From Archangium primigenium (lineage in GTDB: Bacteria; Myxococcota; Myxococcia; Myxococcales; Myxococcaceae), in assembly GCF_016904885.1 (NCBI RefSeq), contig NZ_JADWYI010000001.1:1054001-1118000 (forward strand): a stretch of 64,000 nt of DNA. The letters run 5' to 3'. Shown here piece after piece: positions 29,664-41,522 of this stretch. The translations under genes and the position numbers were made by a program. The notes beneath the pieces are model-generated. The model did no database searches. It worked only from the letters and a program-made list of their open reading frames with translations, and had not been told where the DNA came from. Within the stretch, counting starts at the first letter, position 1, and each line of letters opens with the position of its first letter.

Positions 29664-29703
29664 ACGAGGCCCGGCGCCCCACCCTCGGGACGCCGGGCCT
29701 CGT
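29664..29703. terminator. Bidirectional terminator hairpin
   Basis: CGAGGCCCGGCG and CGCCGGGCCTCG pair as a perfect 12-base stem, with an extra A-T pair outside and a 14-base loop, between the convergent genes ending at 29644 and 29723. There is no long T run, but the stem is strong in both directions. Confidence 0.7.
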
Positions 29704-29722
29704 GTGCTTCAGGGACTCGGGA

Positions 29723-31924
29723 CTACTCCGGCTTGGCGCTCACCGAGGGGCCGGGGGACACGGTGGTGGGGGCGCGCACCTCCAGGGCATCGGCCACGAG
29801 CTCGGTGATGTCCTTCACCTTGATGTTCTGCTCGCGGCCCGTGTCGTTCACCGCGTCGTTGAGCATGGTGGAGCAGAAGGGGCAGGCCACCGCCACCACG
29901 CCCGAGCCGCCCGGCTCCTTGTACTCGCCCACCAGGCCCGGCTTCTTCTTGTCCGTGGCGCTGGGGTACGGGGTGCTCGGGTCCTCGGCGTGCTTGAGCG
30001 TGAGGGCCACCTCGTTGACGCGGTTGTGGTTGATGCGCGTGCCGATGTGCTCCTCCATCCACATGCGGCCGCCGCCCGCGCCGCAGCAGAAGCCCTCGCG
30101 CTTGCTGCGCTGCATCTCCACCACCTCCAGGCCCGGAATGGCCTTGAGCACCTCGCGCGGCGCGTCGTACACGCCGTTGTGCCGGCCGAGGTAGCAGGGG
30201 TCGTGGTAGGTGAGCTTCTGGTTCATCACCTGGGACAGCTTGATGCGCTTGTCCTTGAGCAGCTCGTTGATGAGCTGCGTGTGGTTGATGACCTTGTAGT
30301 CCCCGCCGAACTCCGGGTACTCGTTCTTGATGGTGTTGAAGCAGTGGGGGCACTGGGTGATGACGGCCTTGACCCCCATGGCGTTCCACGACTCCACGTT
30401 CGTCTTGGCGAGCGTCTGGTACAGGTACTCGTTGCCCATGCGCCGCGCCGAGTCGCCGTTGCACATCTCCTGCTTGCTCAGGGTGGCGAAGCTCACGCCC
30501 GCCTCGCGCAAAATCTTCACCAGCGCGCGGCTCACCTTCTTCTGCTTGTCGTCGTAGCTGCCCGCGCAGCCCACGAAGAACAGGTACTCGTAGGGGCCGC
30601 CCTCGTCACCCCAGGTGGGCAGCGCCAGGTCCTCCGCCCACTCGTCGCGCCGGTCCTGGCCGATGCCCCAGGGGTTGCCCTGGCGCTCCATGCCCTCGAA
30701 CACGCGCTGGATTTCCGCCGGGAACTCCGCCTTCACCTGCACCTGGTAGCGGCGCATGTCGATGAGCCGCGGCACGTTCTCGATGAACACCGGGCACGCC
30801 GTCTCGCACCAGCCGCAGCTCGTGCACGCCCACACCGTCTCCGCCTTGAGCGCGCTGCCGATGATCTCCGGCAGGGGCTCCTTGGCGCCGCTCGGACCCC
30901 GGCCCTCCTCCACCCACTGCTCGTGGTCCCACACCCAGTGCTTCAGGTCCTGGTTGACGCCCTTGTGCGTGAGCGGCTTGCCGGTGATGTACGTGGGGCA
31001 GTGCGTCTGGCAGCGGCCGCACTCGGTGCACGAGTACAGGTCCAGGCCCTGCTTCCACGTCAAATCCTTGAGCGTCGCGGTGCCGAACTCCTCCTTCTCC
31101 AGGTTGGGCGTGCTCAGCTTGGAGCTCTGCGTGGTGCTCGGCTCGTCCTGGGGCACCAGGCGCTGGAAGAAGACGTTGGGCAGGCCGGTGATGACGTGGA
31201 AGTGCTTGCCCACCGGCAGGAAGTTGAGGAACGCGAGGATGATGGCCAGGTGGATCCAGAAGCCCGCCACGCCCAGCGCGTGCGCCACCGTCCAGCCCAT
31301 GGGGCGCATCAGCATGCCGAACACGCTGGTGACGGGCTCCCACCACACGAAGTTGCCCGTGGCCAGGGGCATGGTCTGCTCGCGCGGCACCATGTGGCTG
31401 CCGCCGAAGAGGAACTCGGTCACCATCAGGCCGGAGATGAAGCCCAGGATGAGGAACGCCTCCCACGAGGGGCTGAGCCGGTCCGGCTTCACGCTGCCAC
31501 GCAGCCACACGAAGTACGCCGCGCCCACGAGCGCCAGCGCCGCCACCCCGTCCTTCACCAGGAGGTAGAGCTTGTAGACGAGCAGGAGCGGCGCCTTGTC
31601 CGCCCAGAAGGGATCCTGCAGGTCCGTGAGCACCACGAGCGCCGTCTCGGAGAAGCCCATCACGAACATCATGAGGGTGCGCACCGCGAGCACCATGAAC
31701 GCCGCGAAGATGAGCACGTGCATGAAGCCCGCGGTGCGCTCCTCGGGGTCCACCATGCGCTTCTGCCCGAGGCCGAAGCGCAGGAGCGCCAGCGCGCGTT
31801 GGGGGATGCGATCCAACCGGTTCTCCGTCTTCATCGCCAGGAGCGCGCCGATGCGCCCGGACATGGTGATGGCGAAGACGGAGATGCCGATGGTCAGCAG
31901 CAGGCCTGTGATGATGGCACTCAT
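29723..31924 (-). CDS. Fused membrane (NarI-like) and HdrD-like Fe-S oxidoreductase, probable ETF:menaquinone oxidoreductase
   Basis: This 733-residue inner-membrane protein probably takes electrons from electron-transferring flavoprotein to menaquinone during fatty acid oxidation. The N-terminal half has about five to six hydrophobic helices like the NarI b-type cytochrome. The cytoplasmic half carries two 4Fe-4S motifs (CTECGRCQTHCP and CTSCGWCETACP) and heterodisulfide-reductase CCG motifs (CPHCFN, HDPCYLGRHN, CCGAGGGRMW, ACPFCST). All are intact. The ATG at 31924 is preferred; the frame stays open upstream across a promoter region. The palindrome at 32020-32035 probably governs it. Confidence 0.85.
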   Translation of the reverse strand: MSAIITGLLLTIGISVFAITMSGRIGALLAMKTENRLDRIPQRALALLRFGLGQKRMVDPEERTAGFMHVLIFAAFMVLAVRTLMMFVMGFSETALVVLTDLQDPFWADKAPLLLVYKLYLLVKDGVAALALVGAAYFVWLRGSVKPDRLSPSWEAFLILGFISGLMVTEFLFGGSHMVPREQTMPLATGNFVWWEPVTSVFGMLMRPMGWTVAHALGVAGFWIHLAIILAFLNFLPVGKHFHVITGLPNVFFQRLVPQDEPSTTQSSKLSTPNLEKEEFGTATLKDLTWKQGLDLYSCTECGRCQTHCPTYITGKPLTHKGVNQDLKHWVWDHEQWVEEGRGPSGAKEPLPEIIGSALKAETVWACTSCGWCETACPVFIENVPRLIDMRRYQVQVKAEFPAEIQRVFEGMERQGNPWGIGQDRRDEWAEDLALPTWGDEGGPYEYLFFVGCAGSYDDKQKKVSRALVKILREAGVSFATLSKQEMCNGDSARRMGNEYLYQTLAKTNVESWNAMGVKAVITQCPHCFNTIKNEYPEFGGDYKVINHTQLINELLKDKRIKLSQVMNQKLTYHDPCYLGRHNGVYDAPREVLKAIPGLEVVEMQRSKREGFCCGAGGGRMWMEEHIGTRINHNRVNEVALTLKHAEDPSTPYPSATDKKKPGLVGEYKEPGGSGVVAVACPFCSTMLNDAVNDTGREQNIKVKDITELVADALEVRAPTTVSPGPSVSAKPE

Positions 31925-32019
31925 GTCGGTTCGGTGGACCTCGCGCGCCGCGCGGTAGGTGATGGACCCGGGATGCCGCGACGCGGCACGCCGGGGGAGA
32001 CAGCGCAACCCTAACAAGG

Positions 32020-32035
32020 TTGATTCTTGAATCAA
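32020..32035. promoter_or_regulatory. Palindromic operator ahead of the Fe-S oxidoreductase gene
   Basis: TTGATTC, two bases TT, GAATCAA: perfect seven-base arms. On the minus strand TTGATT (a -35 match) falls in the palindrome and TAGGGT at 32013-32008 gives a -10 candidate with a 16-base spacer, so a regulator bound here would block the promoter. A fatty-acid-responsive TetR-type regulator is a plausible guess only. Confidence 0.45.
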
Positions 32036-32310
32036 GCGCCTCGCCGGGCCTGTTTTCGAGGCATTTCACGGTCGGCGACGCTCGACCTCACCCTCGGGCG
32101 CACAACGTTCAGCGTACAACTGTTCAGGTGGGCTGGACGTCGGCCCTGGACACCGCGCCGGGACGGCCCGCCCGCTCGCCCTCCGGCCCGCCTTGGACCC
32201 CGCCGGCGCCCGCCGCGCCACGGTCCGACCCGGCGCGGTGCGTTTGACGCGTCCGGACTCCCACCCCTGGGGGCAGAGGTGGGCGGACGGGCACAGGGAT
32301 TGGGGCCCGG

Positions 32311-32338
32311 TTGCTTGAGACGCCAAGGACTTTACAAC
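32311..32338 (+). promoter_or_regulatory. Possible promoter of the small acidic gene
   Basis: TTGCTT at 32311-32316 and TACAAC at 32333-32338 are separated by 16 bases, with the small gene's start 57 bases further on. Confidence 0.4.
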
Positions 32339-32394
32339 GCGGAGCGCAATGCTCACCCTGAGCAAGTAAATCGGTCAACGCGCGGGAGGCGGCC

Positions 32395-32565
32395 ATGGTG
32401 CACGACGACAGGACGTATCTGGACGACGAAGGCCTGGAGTATCCGGCTCGGGAGCATCGCCAGGAAGACGACGAGGCGGACGCGCCGGGCGTGGTGAAGC
32501 GGTTGGGCGCCGGCGGGCAACTGTGGGGCGCGGACGAGGCGTACGGCGGCTACGACGCCGAGTAG
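32395..32565 (+). CDS. Small acidic protein, unknown function
   Basis: This 56-residue protein (MVHDDRTYLDDEGLEYP at the start, ending YGGYDAE) is very acidic and Tyr/Asp/Glu-rich, with no transmembrane segment or signal peptide. The evidence that it is real is the GGGAGG ribosome site seven bases before ATG, the promoter upstream, and the rho-independent terminator immediately after the stop. No family is recognised. Confidence 0.65.
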   Translation: MVHDDRTYLDDEGLEYPAREHRQEDDEADAPGVVKRLGAGGQLWGADEAYGGYDAE

Positions 32566-32570
32566 CAAAG

Positions 32571-32606
32571 CCCCCCCGTGTCCCGGGACTGGACGCGGGG
32601 GGTTTT
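32571..32606 (+). terminator. Rho-independent terminator after the small acidic gene
   Basis: CCCCCCGTGTCC pairs with GGACGCGGGGGG (one mismatch) and is followed by TTTT. Confidence 0.75.
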
Positions 32607-32715
32607 CGATCCAACGGTGCTCGCGGTTTCCACAGACTTCCGCCCGGGCGGTGATTGTTCCGGCTCCTGGAATCTGGGTTAAGTGAAACGTGGCCCGTTG
32701 CGTGTTCGAGAGTCC

Positions 32716-35679
<2,964 letters not shown>

Positions 35680-35793
35680 TCGGGCCCGGCCCCCCGGGCG
35701 CGGGTTTCCCCGGCGGGGGAGGTAGGTGATACTGGGGGGAGTGCGGTCCGTCGCGCGAGTTCGCGTGGCCGGGCCCGCACGGAGGACGTGTCG

Positions 35794-37032
35794 ATGAACC
35801 TGACGGCCTGGGCGGTCGAGCGCGATGGGAGCGGGGGGCGGGACGTGAACCTGCTCGTGACCGTGGAGGCCTCGGCGGACGCGCCCCGGGCGCCGGTGGC
35901 GGTGAACCTGGTGCTGGACCGCAGCGCGTCCATGCGCGGCGCGCCCCTGGCCGCGGCGGTGGAGGCCGCGCAGCTGCTCGTGGAGCGCGCCGGGCCCAAG
36001 GACTACCTGGGCCTCATCGCCTTCGACGGCGTGCCCGAGCAGCTCGCGCCCCTGCGCATCATGGACGCGAGCGCCCGCGCGCACCTGTCCGAGCGGCTCA
36101 CCGCCATGAAGACGGGCTCGGGCACCGCCCTGCACGAGGCGGTGGAGACGTCGGCGGCCGCCATGCGCCGGCTGTTCGTGCCCGGCGCCCGCCCGAAGAT
36201 GTTGGTGCTCACCGACGGCGAGCCCTCCGTGGGCCCGCGCGCCCTCGCGGACTTCCGCACCCTGGGCTCGCAGGTGGCCGAGTCGGGCATCTCCGTGCAC
36301 GCGCTGGGGCTCGGGCGGCACTACCTGCCGGAAATCCTGGAGGCGCTCACCGGCCCCTCGGGCACGGGCTTCACCCACGTGGACGACGCGGAGGGCCTGC
36401 CCCTGGCGACCGCGGCGCTGGTGGCCGAGCTCTTCGGCGAGGTGGGCACCTACGCGCGCCTGTTCGTGCGTCCCTCGGGCTTCGCCGAACTGCTCTGCCG
36501 CCACCGCTACCCGGCGCGCGCCGACGGGGACGCGCTGAGCGTGGGCCTGGGCTCGCTCTCGCACGCCTTCGCCCGGCGGGCGCTCTTCAGCGGGCGGCTG
36601 GAGTCGGCCGACTGGTCGCTCGGCGTGACGACGACGTGGATGGAGAACGGGGACACGCGCCGGGTGACGGTGCCGCTGCAGCGCGTGCTGCCCGAGAGCA
36701 CCGAGGGCCGGATGATCCGCGCGGTGGGCGTGGAGCTGGACCTGGTGGCGGCCGAGTCCGCCTCGTGGAAGGCGCTCTTGCGCAAGAACCCCCCGGGCGC
36801 CGAGCAGGCCCTGGCCACCGCCGAGGCCGCCTTGCGCGAGCTGGTGTCGCTCGACGCCGAGCAGGTGCCCGCGCGTCGGCACGAGGAGCGGCTCAAGGAC
36901 CTGCGCCACGCGGTGGAGCGCAAGGTGGGCGAGCTGCCCGCGCTGCTGGTGCGCCGCGCTCGCGCCGAGGACGCCCGCACGGGCCTGAGCATCGTCCAGG
37001 CCCTGCCCGTGTCCCGCAAGGCCCGTACGTAG
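35794..37032 (+). CDS. VWA-domain protein
   Basis: This 412-residue protein has a von Willebrand factor A domain in its N-terminal half. The metal-ion-dependent adhesion site is intact: DRSAS (D-x-S-x-S) with the later TGSGT and TDGEPS segments. No signal peptide or transmembrane helix is seen, so it is probably cytoplasmic. The C-terminal half is helical with no named domain. The ATG at 35794 is eight bases after a GGAGG; a GTG at 35788 would be too close to it. Such proteins mediate protein binding; the partner is unknown. It follows the hybrid kinase by 114 bases, so a regulatory link is possible. Confidence 0.85.
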   Translation: MNLTAWAVERDGSGGRDVNLLVTVEASADAPRAPVAVNLVLDRSASMRGAPLAAAVEAAQLLVERAGPKDYLGLIAFDGVPEQLAPLRIMDASARAHLSERLTAMKTGSGTALHEAVETSAAAMRRLFVPGARPKMLVLTDGEPSVGPRALADFRTLGSQVAESGISVHALGLGRHYLPEILEALTGPSGTGFTHVDDAEGLPLATAALVAELFGEVGTYARLFVRPSGFAELLCRHRYPARADGDALSVGLGSLSHAFARRALFSGRLESADWSLGVTTTWMENGDTRRVTVPLQRVLPESTEGRMIRAVGVELDLVAAESASWKALLRKNPPGAEQALATAEAALRELVSLDAEQVPARRHEERLKDLRHAVERKVGELPALLVRRARAEDARTGLSIVQALPVSRKART

Positions 37033-37161
37033 CGCTCTCGTCCAAAGCCCCCCGTTCGAGCCCGCTCGCTGGGGAATGAGCGCCCGCCCGGAGGGTTGAT
37101 GGGCGCCAAATACCCGGTGGAAGGATGGCGCGCGCCGAGCCGGTGGGTTAACGGGAGGCAC

Positions 37162-39414
37162 ATGACGCGTCCACGGGTACGACGTACAGGCGGCGGGGGG
37201 CTCTTCTGGCTGGCGGGGCTGGGGGCGTGGCTGACGGCCGCGAGTGCCCTGGCGGTGCCGCCACCCGCCTCGGCGGTGGCCTCGGGCGGCCTGGACGAGG
37301 GCGTGCCCCGGATGGAGGCCACCCTGCTCACGGACGTGACCCAGGTGAAGCCCGGGGACACCTTCCGGGTGGGCGTGCGCTTCAAGATGCACCCCGGCTG
37401 GCACATCTACTGGAAGAACCCCGGGGACTCGGGCCTGGCGTCGGACGTCGCCTGGGACACGCCGGGCACCACCGTGGAGGCGCTGCGCTGGCCCATGCCG
37501 GCCACGCTGCGCACGCCAGACGGCTTCATCACCACCTACGGCTACGAGGGCGAGGTGCTGCTGTCGGCCCAGGCCCGGGCGTCCGAGCAGGCCCAGGGCG
37601 TGCTGCACCTGTCGGCCGCGGCGGACGTGCTGGTGTGCGAGGTGAATTGCCTGCCCGCGCAGGTGGTGCTCTCCCGCGCGCTGCCGGTGGGCCCCGAGAC
37701 GCTCGGGGACGCCGAGCACGCGCCGGCCTTCGACGCGGCGTGGGCCCAGGTGCCGGTGGCGCCCGAGCAGGCCCGCTACACGGCGGCGCTCGCGCTGGAC
37801 GGGCCGTCGCTCGCCACGGGGGGCACCTTCACGGGCACCGTCACCCTGACGGGGGCCGACGGCAAGGTGCCCGCGGTGGAGAAGGACTTCTTCGTGCCCG
37901 AGCGGGTCAAGGGCCTGCGGCACCTGGCGCTCACGCCCGTGGAGGGCAAGCCCGGCACCTTCAAGCTCGAGGGCAAGACGGCGCTGGAGGTGCCCGCGGT
38001 GGAGCCGCGCTTCCTGGGCGTCATGCGCCTGGGCACGGCGGCCTCGGGCTACCAGTCGCTGAGCCTGGACCTGCCGCTCGCGCCCGTGGTGAAGGCCCCT
38101 TCGGGCGCGCCGGGCGTGCCGACGCCGGTCGCGGCGCCGGTGCCGGGCGGGGCGGGGCCCGCGGACGCCTCGGGCCTGTCCCTGGGGCTCGTGCTGGTGT
38201 TCGCCTTCCTCGGCGGCCTGTTGCTCAACCTCATGCCGTGCGTCTTCCCGGTGCTCGCGCTCAAGGCCTATGGCTTCACCCGCACGGTGGGCGAGGAGCG
38301 GGGCCGGGTGGGCGCGCACGCGTTGGCCTACACGGGCGGCATCATCGGCTCGCTCCTGGCGCTGGCGCTCACGGTGCTGGGCCTGCGCGCCGCGGGCCAC
38401 GGCGTGGGCTGGGGCTTCCAGTTCCAGGAGCCGCTCTTCGTGGCGGCGGTGGCCGCGGTGCTCGTGGCCTTCAGCCTCAACCTCTTTGGCGTCTTCAACG
38501 TGGGCACGGACGGCACCGCGCTCGTGGAGAAGGTGGACGCGAGCCATGGCCTGGGCCGCAGCGTGGGCGAGGGCGTGCTCGCGGTGGTGCTGGCCACGCC
38601 CTGCTCGGCGCCGCTGCTGGGCACGGCGGTGGGCTTCGCGCTCACCTCGGGCGCGGCCACCGTCCTCCTCACCTTCGTGCTCATGGGCCTGGGGCTCGCG
38701 CTTCCCTTCTGCCTGCTGGTGCTCGTGCCGGGCCTGGCCCAGCGCCTGCCCCGGCCGGGCGCGTGGATGGAGCGCTTCAAGCAGCTGCTCGGCTTCGCGC
38801 TCCTGGGCACCACCGTGTGGCTCGTGTGGGTGATGGGCGGGCTCACCGGCGTGGACGGCATGGCGCGCACGCTCGCGTTCCTCGCGGTGGTGGCCCTGGG
38901 CGCGTGGCTGTATGGCCTGGTGCAGGGCAGCACGGGCCCGCGCAAGCTCGTGGGCGTGCTGACGGTGGTGGCGCTCGTGGGCGCCGGGGCCTTGTGGAGC
39001 CTGCGCTTCGAGGAGGCCCACGCCCAGGCGCCCCGCGTGTCCGAGGCCCAGGCCTGGAGCGACGAGGCCGTGGCCACCGCGCTCGCCGCCGGCCAGCCCG
39101 TCTTCATCGACTTCACCGCCGACTGGTGCCTCACCTGCAAGTTCAACGAGCGCACCGTGCTCCAGTCCGACGACGTGCGCGCCGCCTTCGCCCGCCACCG
39201 CGTGGCCTTCCTGGTGGCGGACTGGACGCGGCGTGACGCGCGCATCAGCGCCAAGCTGGCCGAGTTCGGCCGCGCCGGCGTGCCCATGTACCTGCTCGTG
39301 AGCCCCTCGGCCCCGAACAAGCCCGAGGTCCTCAACGAGCTGCTCACCCAGGACGGCCTCATCGACGCCGTGCGCCGCGCCTCTGGCCGCGTGGCGGACG
39401 CGCGCCCCCTCTAG
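37162..39414 (+). CDS. dsbD: Thiol:disulfide interchange protein DsbD
   Basis: This 750-residue protein moves reducing power across the inner membrane to periplasmic thiol proteins. A signal peptide is followed by an N-terminal periplasmic domain with a cysteine pair (CEVNC), a central region of about eight transmembrane helices with the channel cysteines in LMPCVFPVL and ATPCSAPLLG, and a C-terminal thioredoxin-like domain with WCLTCK. All active cysteines are present. The start at 37162 has GGGAGG upstream and begins the signal peptide; earlier in-frame starts are not plausible. The redoxin gene after it is probably its partner. Confidence 0.9.
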   Translation: MTRPRVRRTGGGGLFWLAGLGAWLTAASALAVPPPASAVASGGLDEGVPRMEATLLTDVTQVKPGDTFRVGVRFKMHPGWHIYWKNPGDSGLASDVAWDTPGTTVEALRWPMPATLRTPDGFITTYGYEGEVLLSAQARASEQAQGVLHLSAAADVLVCEVNCLPAQVVLSRALPVGPETLGDAEHAPAFDAAWAQVPVAPEQARYTAALALDGPSLATGGTFTGTVTLTGADGKVPAVEKDFFVPERVKGLRHLALTPVEGKPGTFKLEGKTALEVPAVEPRFLGVMRLGTAASGYQSLSLDLPLAPVVKAPSGAPGVPTPVAAPVPGGAGPADASGLSLGLVLVFAFLGGLLLNLMPCVFPVLALKAYGFTRTVGEERGRVGAHALAYTGGIIGSLLALALTVLGLRAAGHGVGWGFQFQEPLFVAAVAAVLVAFSLNLFGVFNVGTDGTALVEKVDASHGLGRSVGEGVLAVVLATPCSAPLLGTAVGFALTSGAATVLLTFVLMGLGLALPFCLLVLVPGLAQRLPRPGAWMERFKQLLGFALLGTTVWLVWVMGGLTGVDGMARTLAFLAVVALGAWLYGLVQGSTGPRKLVGVLTVVALVGAGALWSLRFEEAHAQAPRVSEAQAWSDEAVATALAAGQPVFIDFTADWCLTCKFNERTVLQSDDVRAAFARHRVAFLVADWTRRDARISAKLAEFGRAGVPMYLLVSPSAPNKPEVLNELLTQDGLIDAVRRASGRVADARPL

Positions 39415-39449
39415 CTTTCCGCGGTACTCACCCAGGAGCATCGATCGCC

Positions 39450-40037
39450 ATGAAGTCCCTCTTCTCCGCCGTGGCCCTCTCCGTGCTGTTGCCCCTGTCG
39501 GCCCTCGCCGCCGACTCCGCCCAGGTGGGCAAGCCCGCCCCGGCCTTCACCCTCAAGGACGAGGCCGGCAAGGAGCACTCGCTCGCCCAGTACAAGGGCA
39601 AGATCGTCGTCCTCGAGTGGACCAACCCCGGCTGCCCCTTCGTGCAGCGCCACTACACCGCCAACACCATGCAGAAGACGGCCAGCGGCTATGACGCCTC
39701 CAAGGTCGTGTGGCTCGCGGTGGACTCCACCGCGAGCAACGCGCCGGACAAGTCCGCCGCCTGGAAGAAGGAGAAGGGCTTCGCCTTCCCCGTGCTCCAG
39801 GACCCCAGCGGCAAGGTGGGCAAGGAGTACGGCGCCCGGACCACGCCGCACATGTACGTCATCGATGACAAGGGCGTGGTGCGCTACGCGGGCGCCATCG
39901 ACGACGACGCGCGCGGCAACAAGACGGGCACCCCCACCAACTACGTGAAGGGCGCGGTGGACGCGCTCCTGTCCGGCAAGGACGTGCCCACGGCCACCTC
40001 CGAGCCCTACGGCTGCTCGGTGAAGTACAAGAGCTGA
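39450..40037 (+). CDS. Periplasmic redoxin/thioredoxin-fold protein
   Basis: This 195-residue secreted protein has a signal peptide (LSALA cleavage region) and a thioredoxin-like fold of the AhpC/TSA type. The expected redox cysteine is in NPGCPFVQRHY, with a further cysteine close to the C-terminus (YGCSVKY). It has no CxxC pair, so it is a peroxiredoxin-like single-thiol or two-cysteine enzyme rather than a classic thioredoxin. It is encoded 35 bases after dsbD and is probably reduced by it. Confidence 0.8.
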   Translation: MKSLFSAVALSVLLPLSALAADSAQVGKPAPAFTLKDEAGKEHSLAQYKGKIVVLEWTNPGCPFVQRHYTANTMQKTASGYDASKVVWLAVDSTASNAPDKSAAWKKEKGFAFPVLQDPSGKVGKEYGARTTPHMYVIDDKGVVRYAGAIDDDARGNKTGTPTNYVKGAVDALLSGKDVPTATSEPYGCSVKYKS

Positions 40038-40231
40038 ACGGCCCCTTCCGGGTTCAGCCCACGAGCCAACAGTGACGGGCTCGGGGGTGTCGCTCATGCC
40101 ACGCTCGCGCGCCCTTCCGGCACTTGTCGCTGGAGGGGCGCGGCTTTATCGGGTCCTGTGTCCCCTCACGCTCGCATGACACGCCGTGAGTGCTCCGCGT
40201 GCCGTGCGCCACATCGGGAGGCGAGGGTCAC

Positions 40232-41503
40232 ATGAAGCGCGACGACACCACGGGCTGGACGCGCCGGGGCCTGTTGGGCACCGCGGGCGGTGTGCTCGGC
40301 GCCGGGCTGTGGCTGCCCCGGGCCGCCCTGGCCGCCGCGGGCGGTGGCAAGGGCGAGGTGAAGCTGCCGCCCATGAAGGCCTCCACCGAGGTGGAGTCAC
40401 CCCTCCCCGAGCCGCTCGCTCCCGACCAGCGCGTGGGCTTCGCCATCGTGGGCCTCGGCCGGCTGTCGCTCGAGGAGCTGCTGCCCGCGTTCGCCCAGAC
40501 GGAGAAGTGCCGCCTGGTGGCGCTGGTGAGCGGGGACAAGGACAAGGCGCGCACCGTGGCGCGCCAGTACGGCGTCCTGGAGAAGAACCTCTACGACTAC
40601 AAGAGCTACGACACGCTCGCGGACAACCCCGAGGTGCAGGTCGTCTACATCGTGCTGCCCAACAGCATGCACGCCGAGTACACCGTGCGCGCCGCCAAGG
40701 CGGGCAAGCACGTGCTGTGCGAGAAGCCCATGGCCAACTCGGTGGCCGAGTGCCAGCAGATGATCGACGCGTGCCGTGCCGCCAAGAAGCAGCTCATGGT
40801 GGCCTACCGGCTCCAGTACGAGCCGCACCACCGCGCCGCCATCCAGCTCGCGCGGAGCAAGAAGCTCGGCGCGCTCAAGCTCTTCAGCGCGGACAACGGA
40901 CAGAACCAGGCGCCGGACGCCCAGTGGCGCCACAAGAAGGCCCTGGCCGGGGGCGGCGCGCTGCCGGACGTGGGCATCTACTGCCTGTCCGCCGCGCGCT
41001 ACTTGAGCGGCGAGGAGCCCGTGGAAGTCTCGGGCTCCATGTTCAGCACCCCCGGCGACGCGCGCTTCAAGGAGGTGGAGGAGAACTTCCTCTTCACCCT
41101 GCGCTTTCCCTCGGGCCTCATCGCCCAGTGCACCACCGGCTACGGCCACCACGACAGCCGCCGCCTGCGCCTCATGGGCTCGGAGGCGTGGGTGGACCTG
41201 GATCCCGCCTTCTCCTACAGCGGCCTGCGCATGCGCCTCTCGCGCAAGTCCCCGGAGGATCCGCGCGCCTCGGACACCACCGAGCGCTCCTTGCCGCAGA
41301 AGAGCCAGTTCGCCCGGGAGATGGACCACTTCGCCGACTGCGTGAAGAACGACCGCACGCCCCACACCCCCGGCGAGGAGGGCCTGCAGGACATGCGCAT
41401 CATCGAGGCGCTCTACCGCTCGGCCGCCGAGCGCACGCCCCAGAAGCTGGAGGCCCCGGGCAAGCTGGATGCCTTCCGGGGACCCGCGCCCGCCGCCCGT
41501 TGA
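40232..41503 (+). CDS. Gfo/Idh/MocA-family oxidoreductase with Tat-like signal
   Basis: This 423-residue NAD(P)-dependent oxidoreductase has an N-terminal RRGLLG twin-arginine-like signal, suggesting export to the periplasm. The nucleotide-binding fold is GFAIVGLGRL, and the sugar-oxidoreductase lysine block CEKPMA follows. Export, size and general pattern resemble periplasmic glucose-fructose oxidoreductase-like enzymes, but the substrate is not proved. The start at 40232 has GGGAGG upstream. It is the first gene of an operon with Rieske oxygenase and reductoisomerase-like genes, separated by 19 bases. Confidence 0.8.
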   Translation: MKRDDTTGWTRRGLLGTAGGVLGAGLWLPRAALAAAGGGKGEVKLPPMKASTEVESPLPEPLAPDQRVGFAIVGLGRLSLEELLPAFAQTEKCRLVALVSGDKDKARTVARQYGVLEKNLYDYKSYDTLADNPEVQVVYIVLPNSMHAEYTVRAAKAGKHVLCEKPMANSVAECQQMIDACRAAKKQLMVAYRLQYEPHHRAAIQLARSKKLGALKLFSADNGQNQAPDAQWRHKKALAGGGALPDVGIYCLSAARYLSGEEPVEVSGSMFSTPGDARFKEVEENFLFTLRFPSGLIAQCTTGYGHHDSRRLRLMGSEAWVDLDPAFSYSGLRMRLSRKSPEDPRASDTTERSLPQKSQFAREMDHFADCVKNDRTPHTPGEEGLQDMRIIEALYRSAAERTPQKLEAPGKLDAFRGPAPAAR

Positions 41504-41522
41504 GTCCACCCCGAGGGCGCCC

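Larger units (their letters stand above)
31925..32394. other. 470-base intergenic region with promoters and an operator
   Basis: No supportable gene is present. The region holds a divergent arrangement: on the minus side, the palindrome at 32020-32035 and a promoter for the Fe-S oxidoreductase; on the plus side, a promoter for the small acidic gene at 32311-32338. Two near-identical 11-12-base direct repeats (ACAACGTTCAG and ACAACTGTTCAG) lie at 32102-32127. The rest (about 32130-32300) is GC-rich with no clear signal. Confidence 0.6.

Noticed and set aside
32106-32128. LexA-type SOS box
   Set aside because: Only the GTTCAG half fits, and there is no DNA-repair gene next to it.
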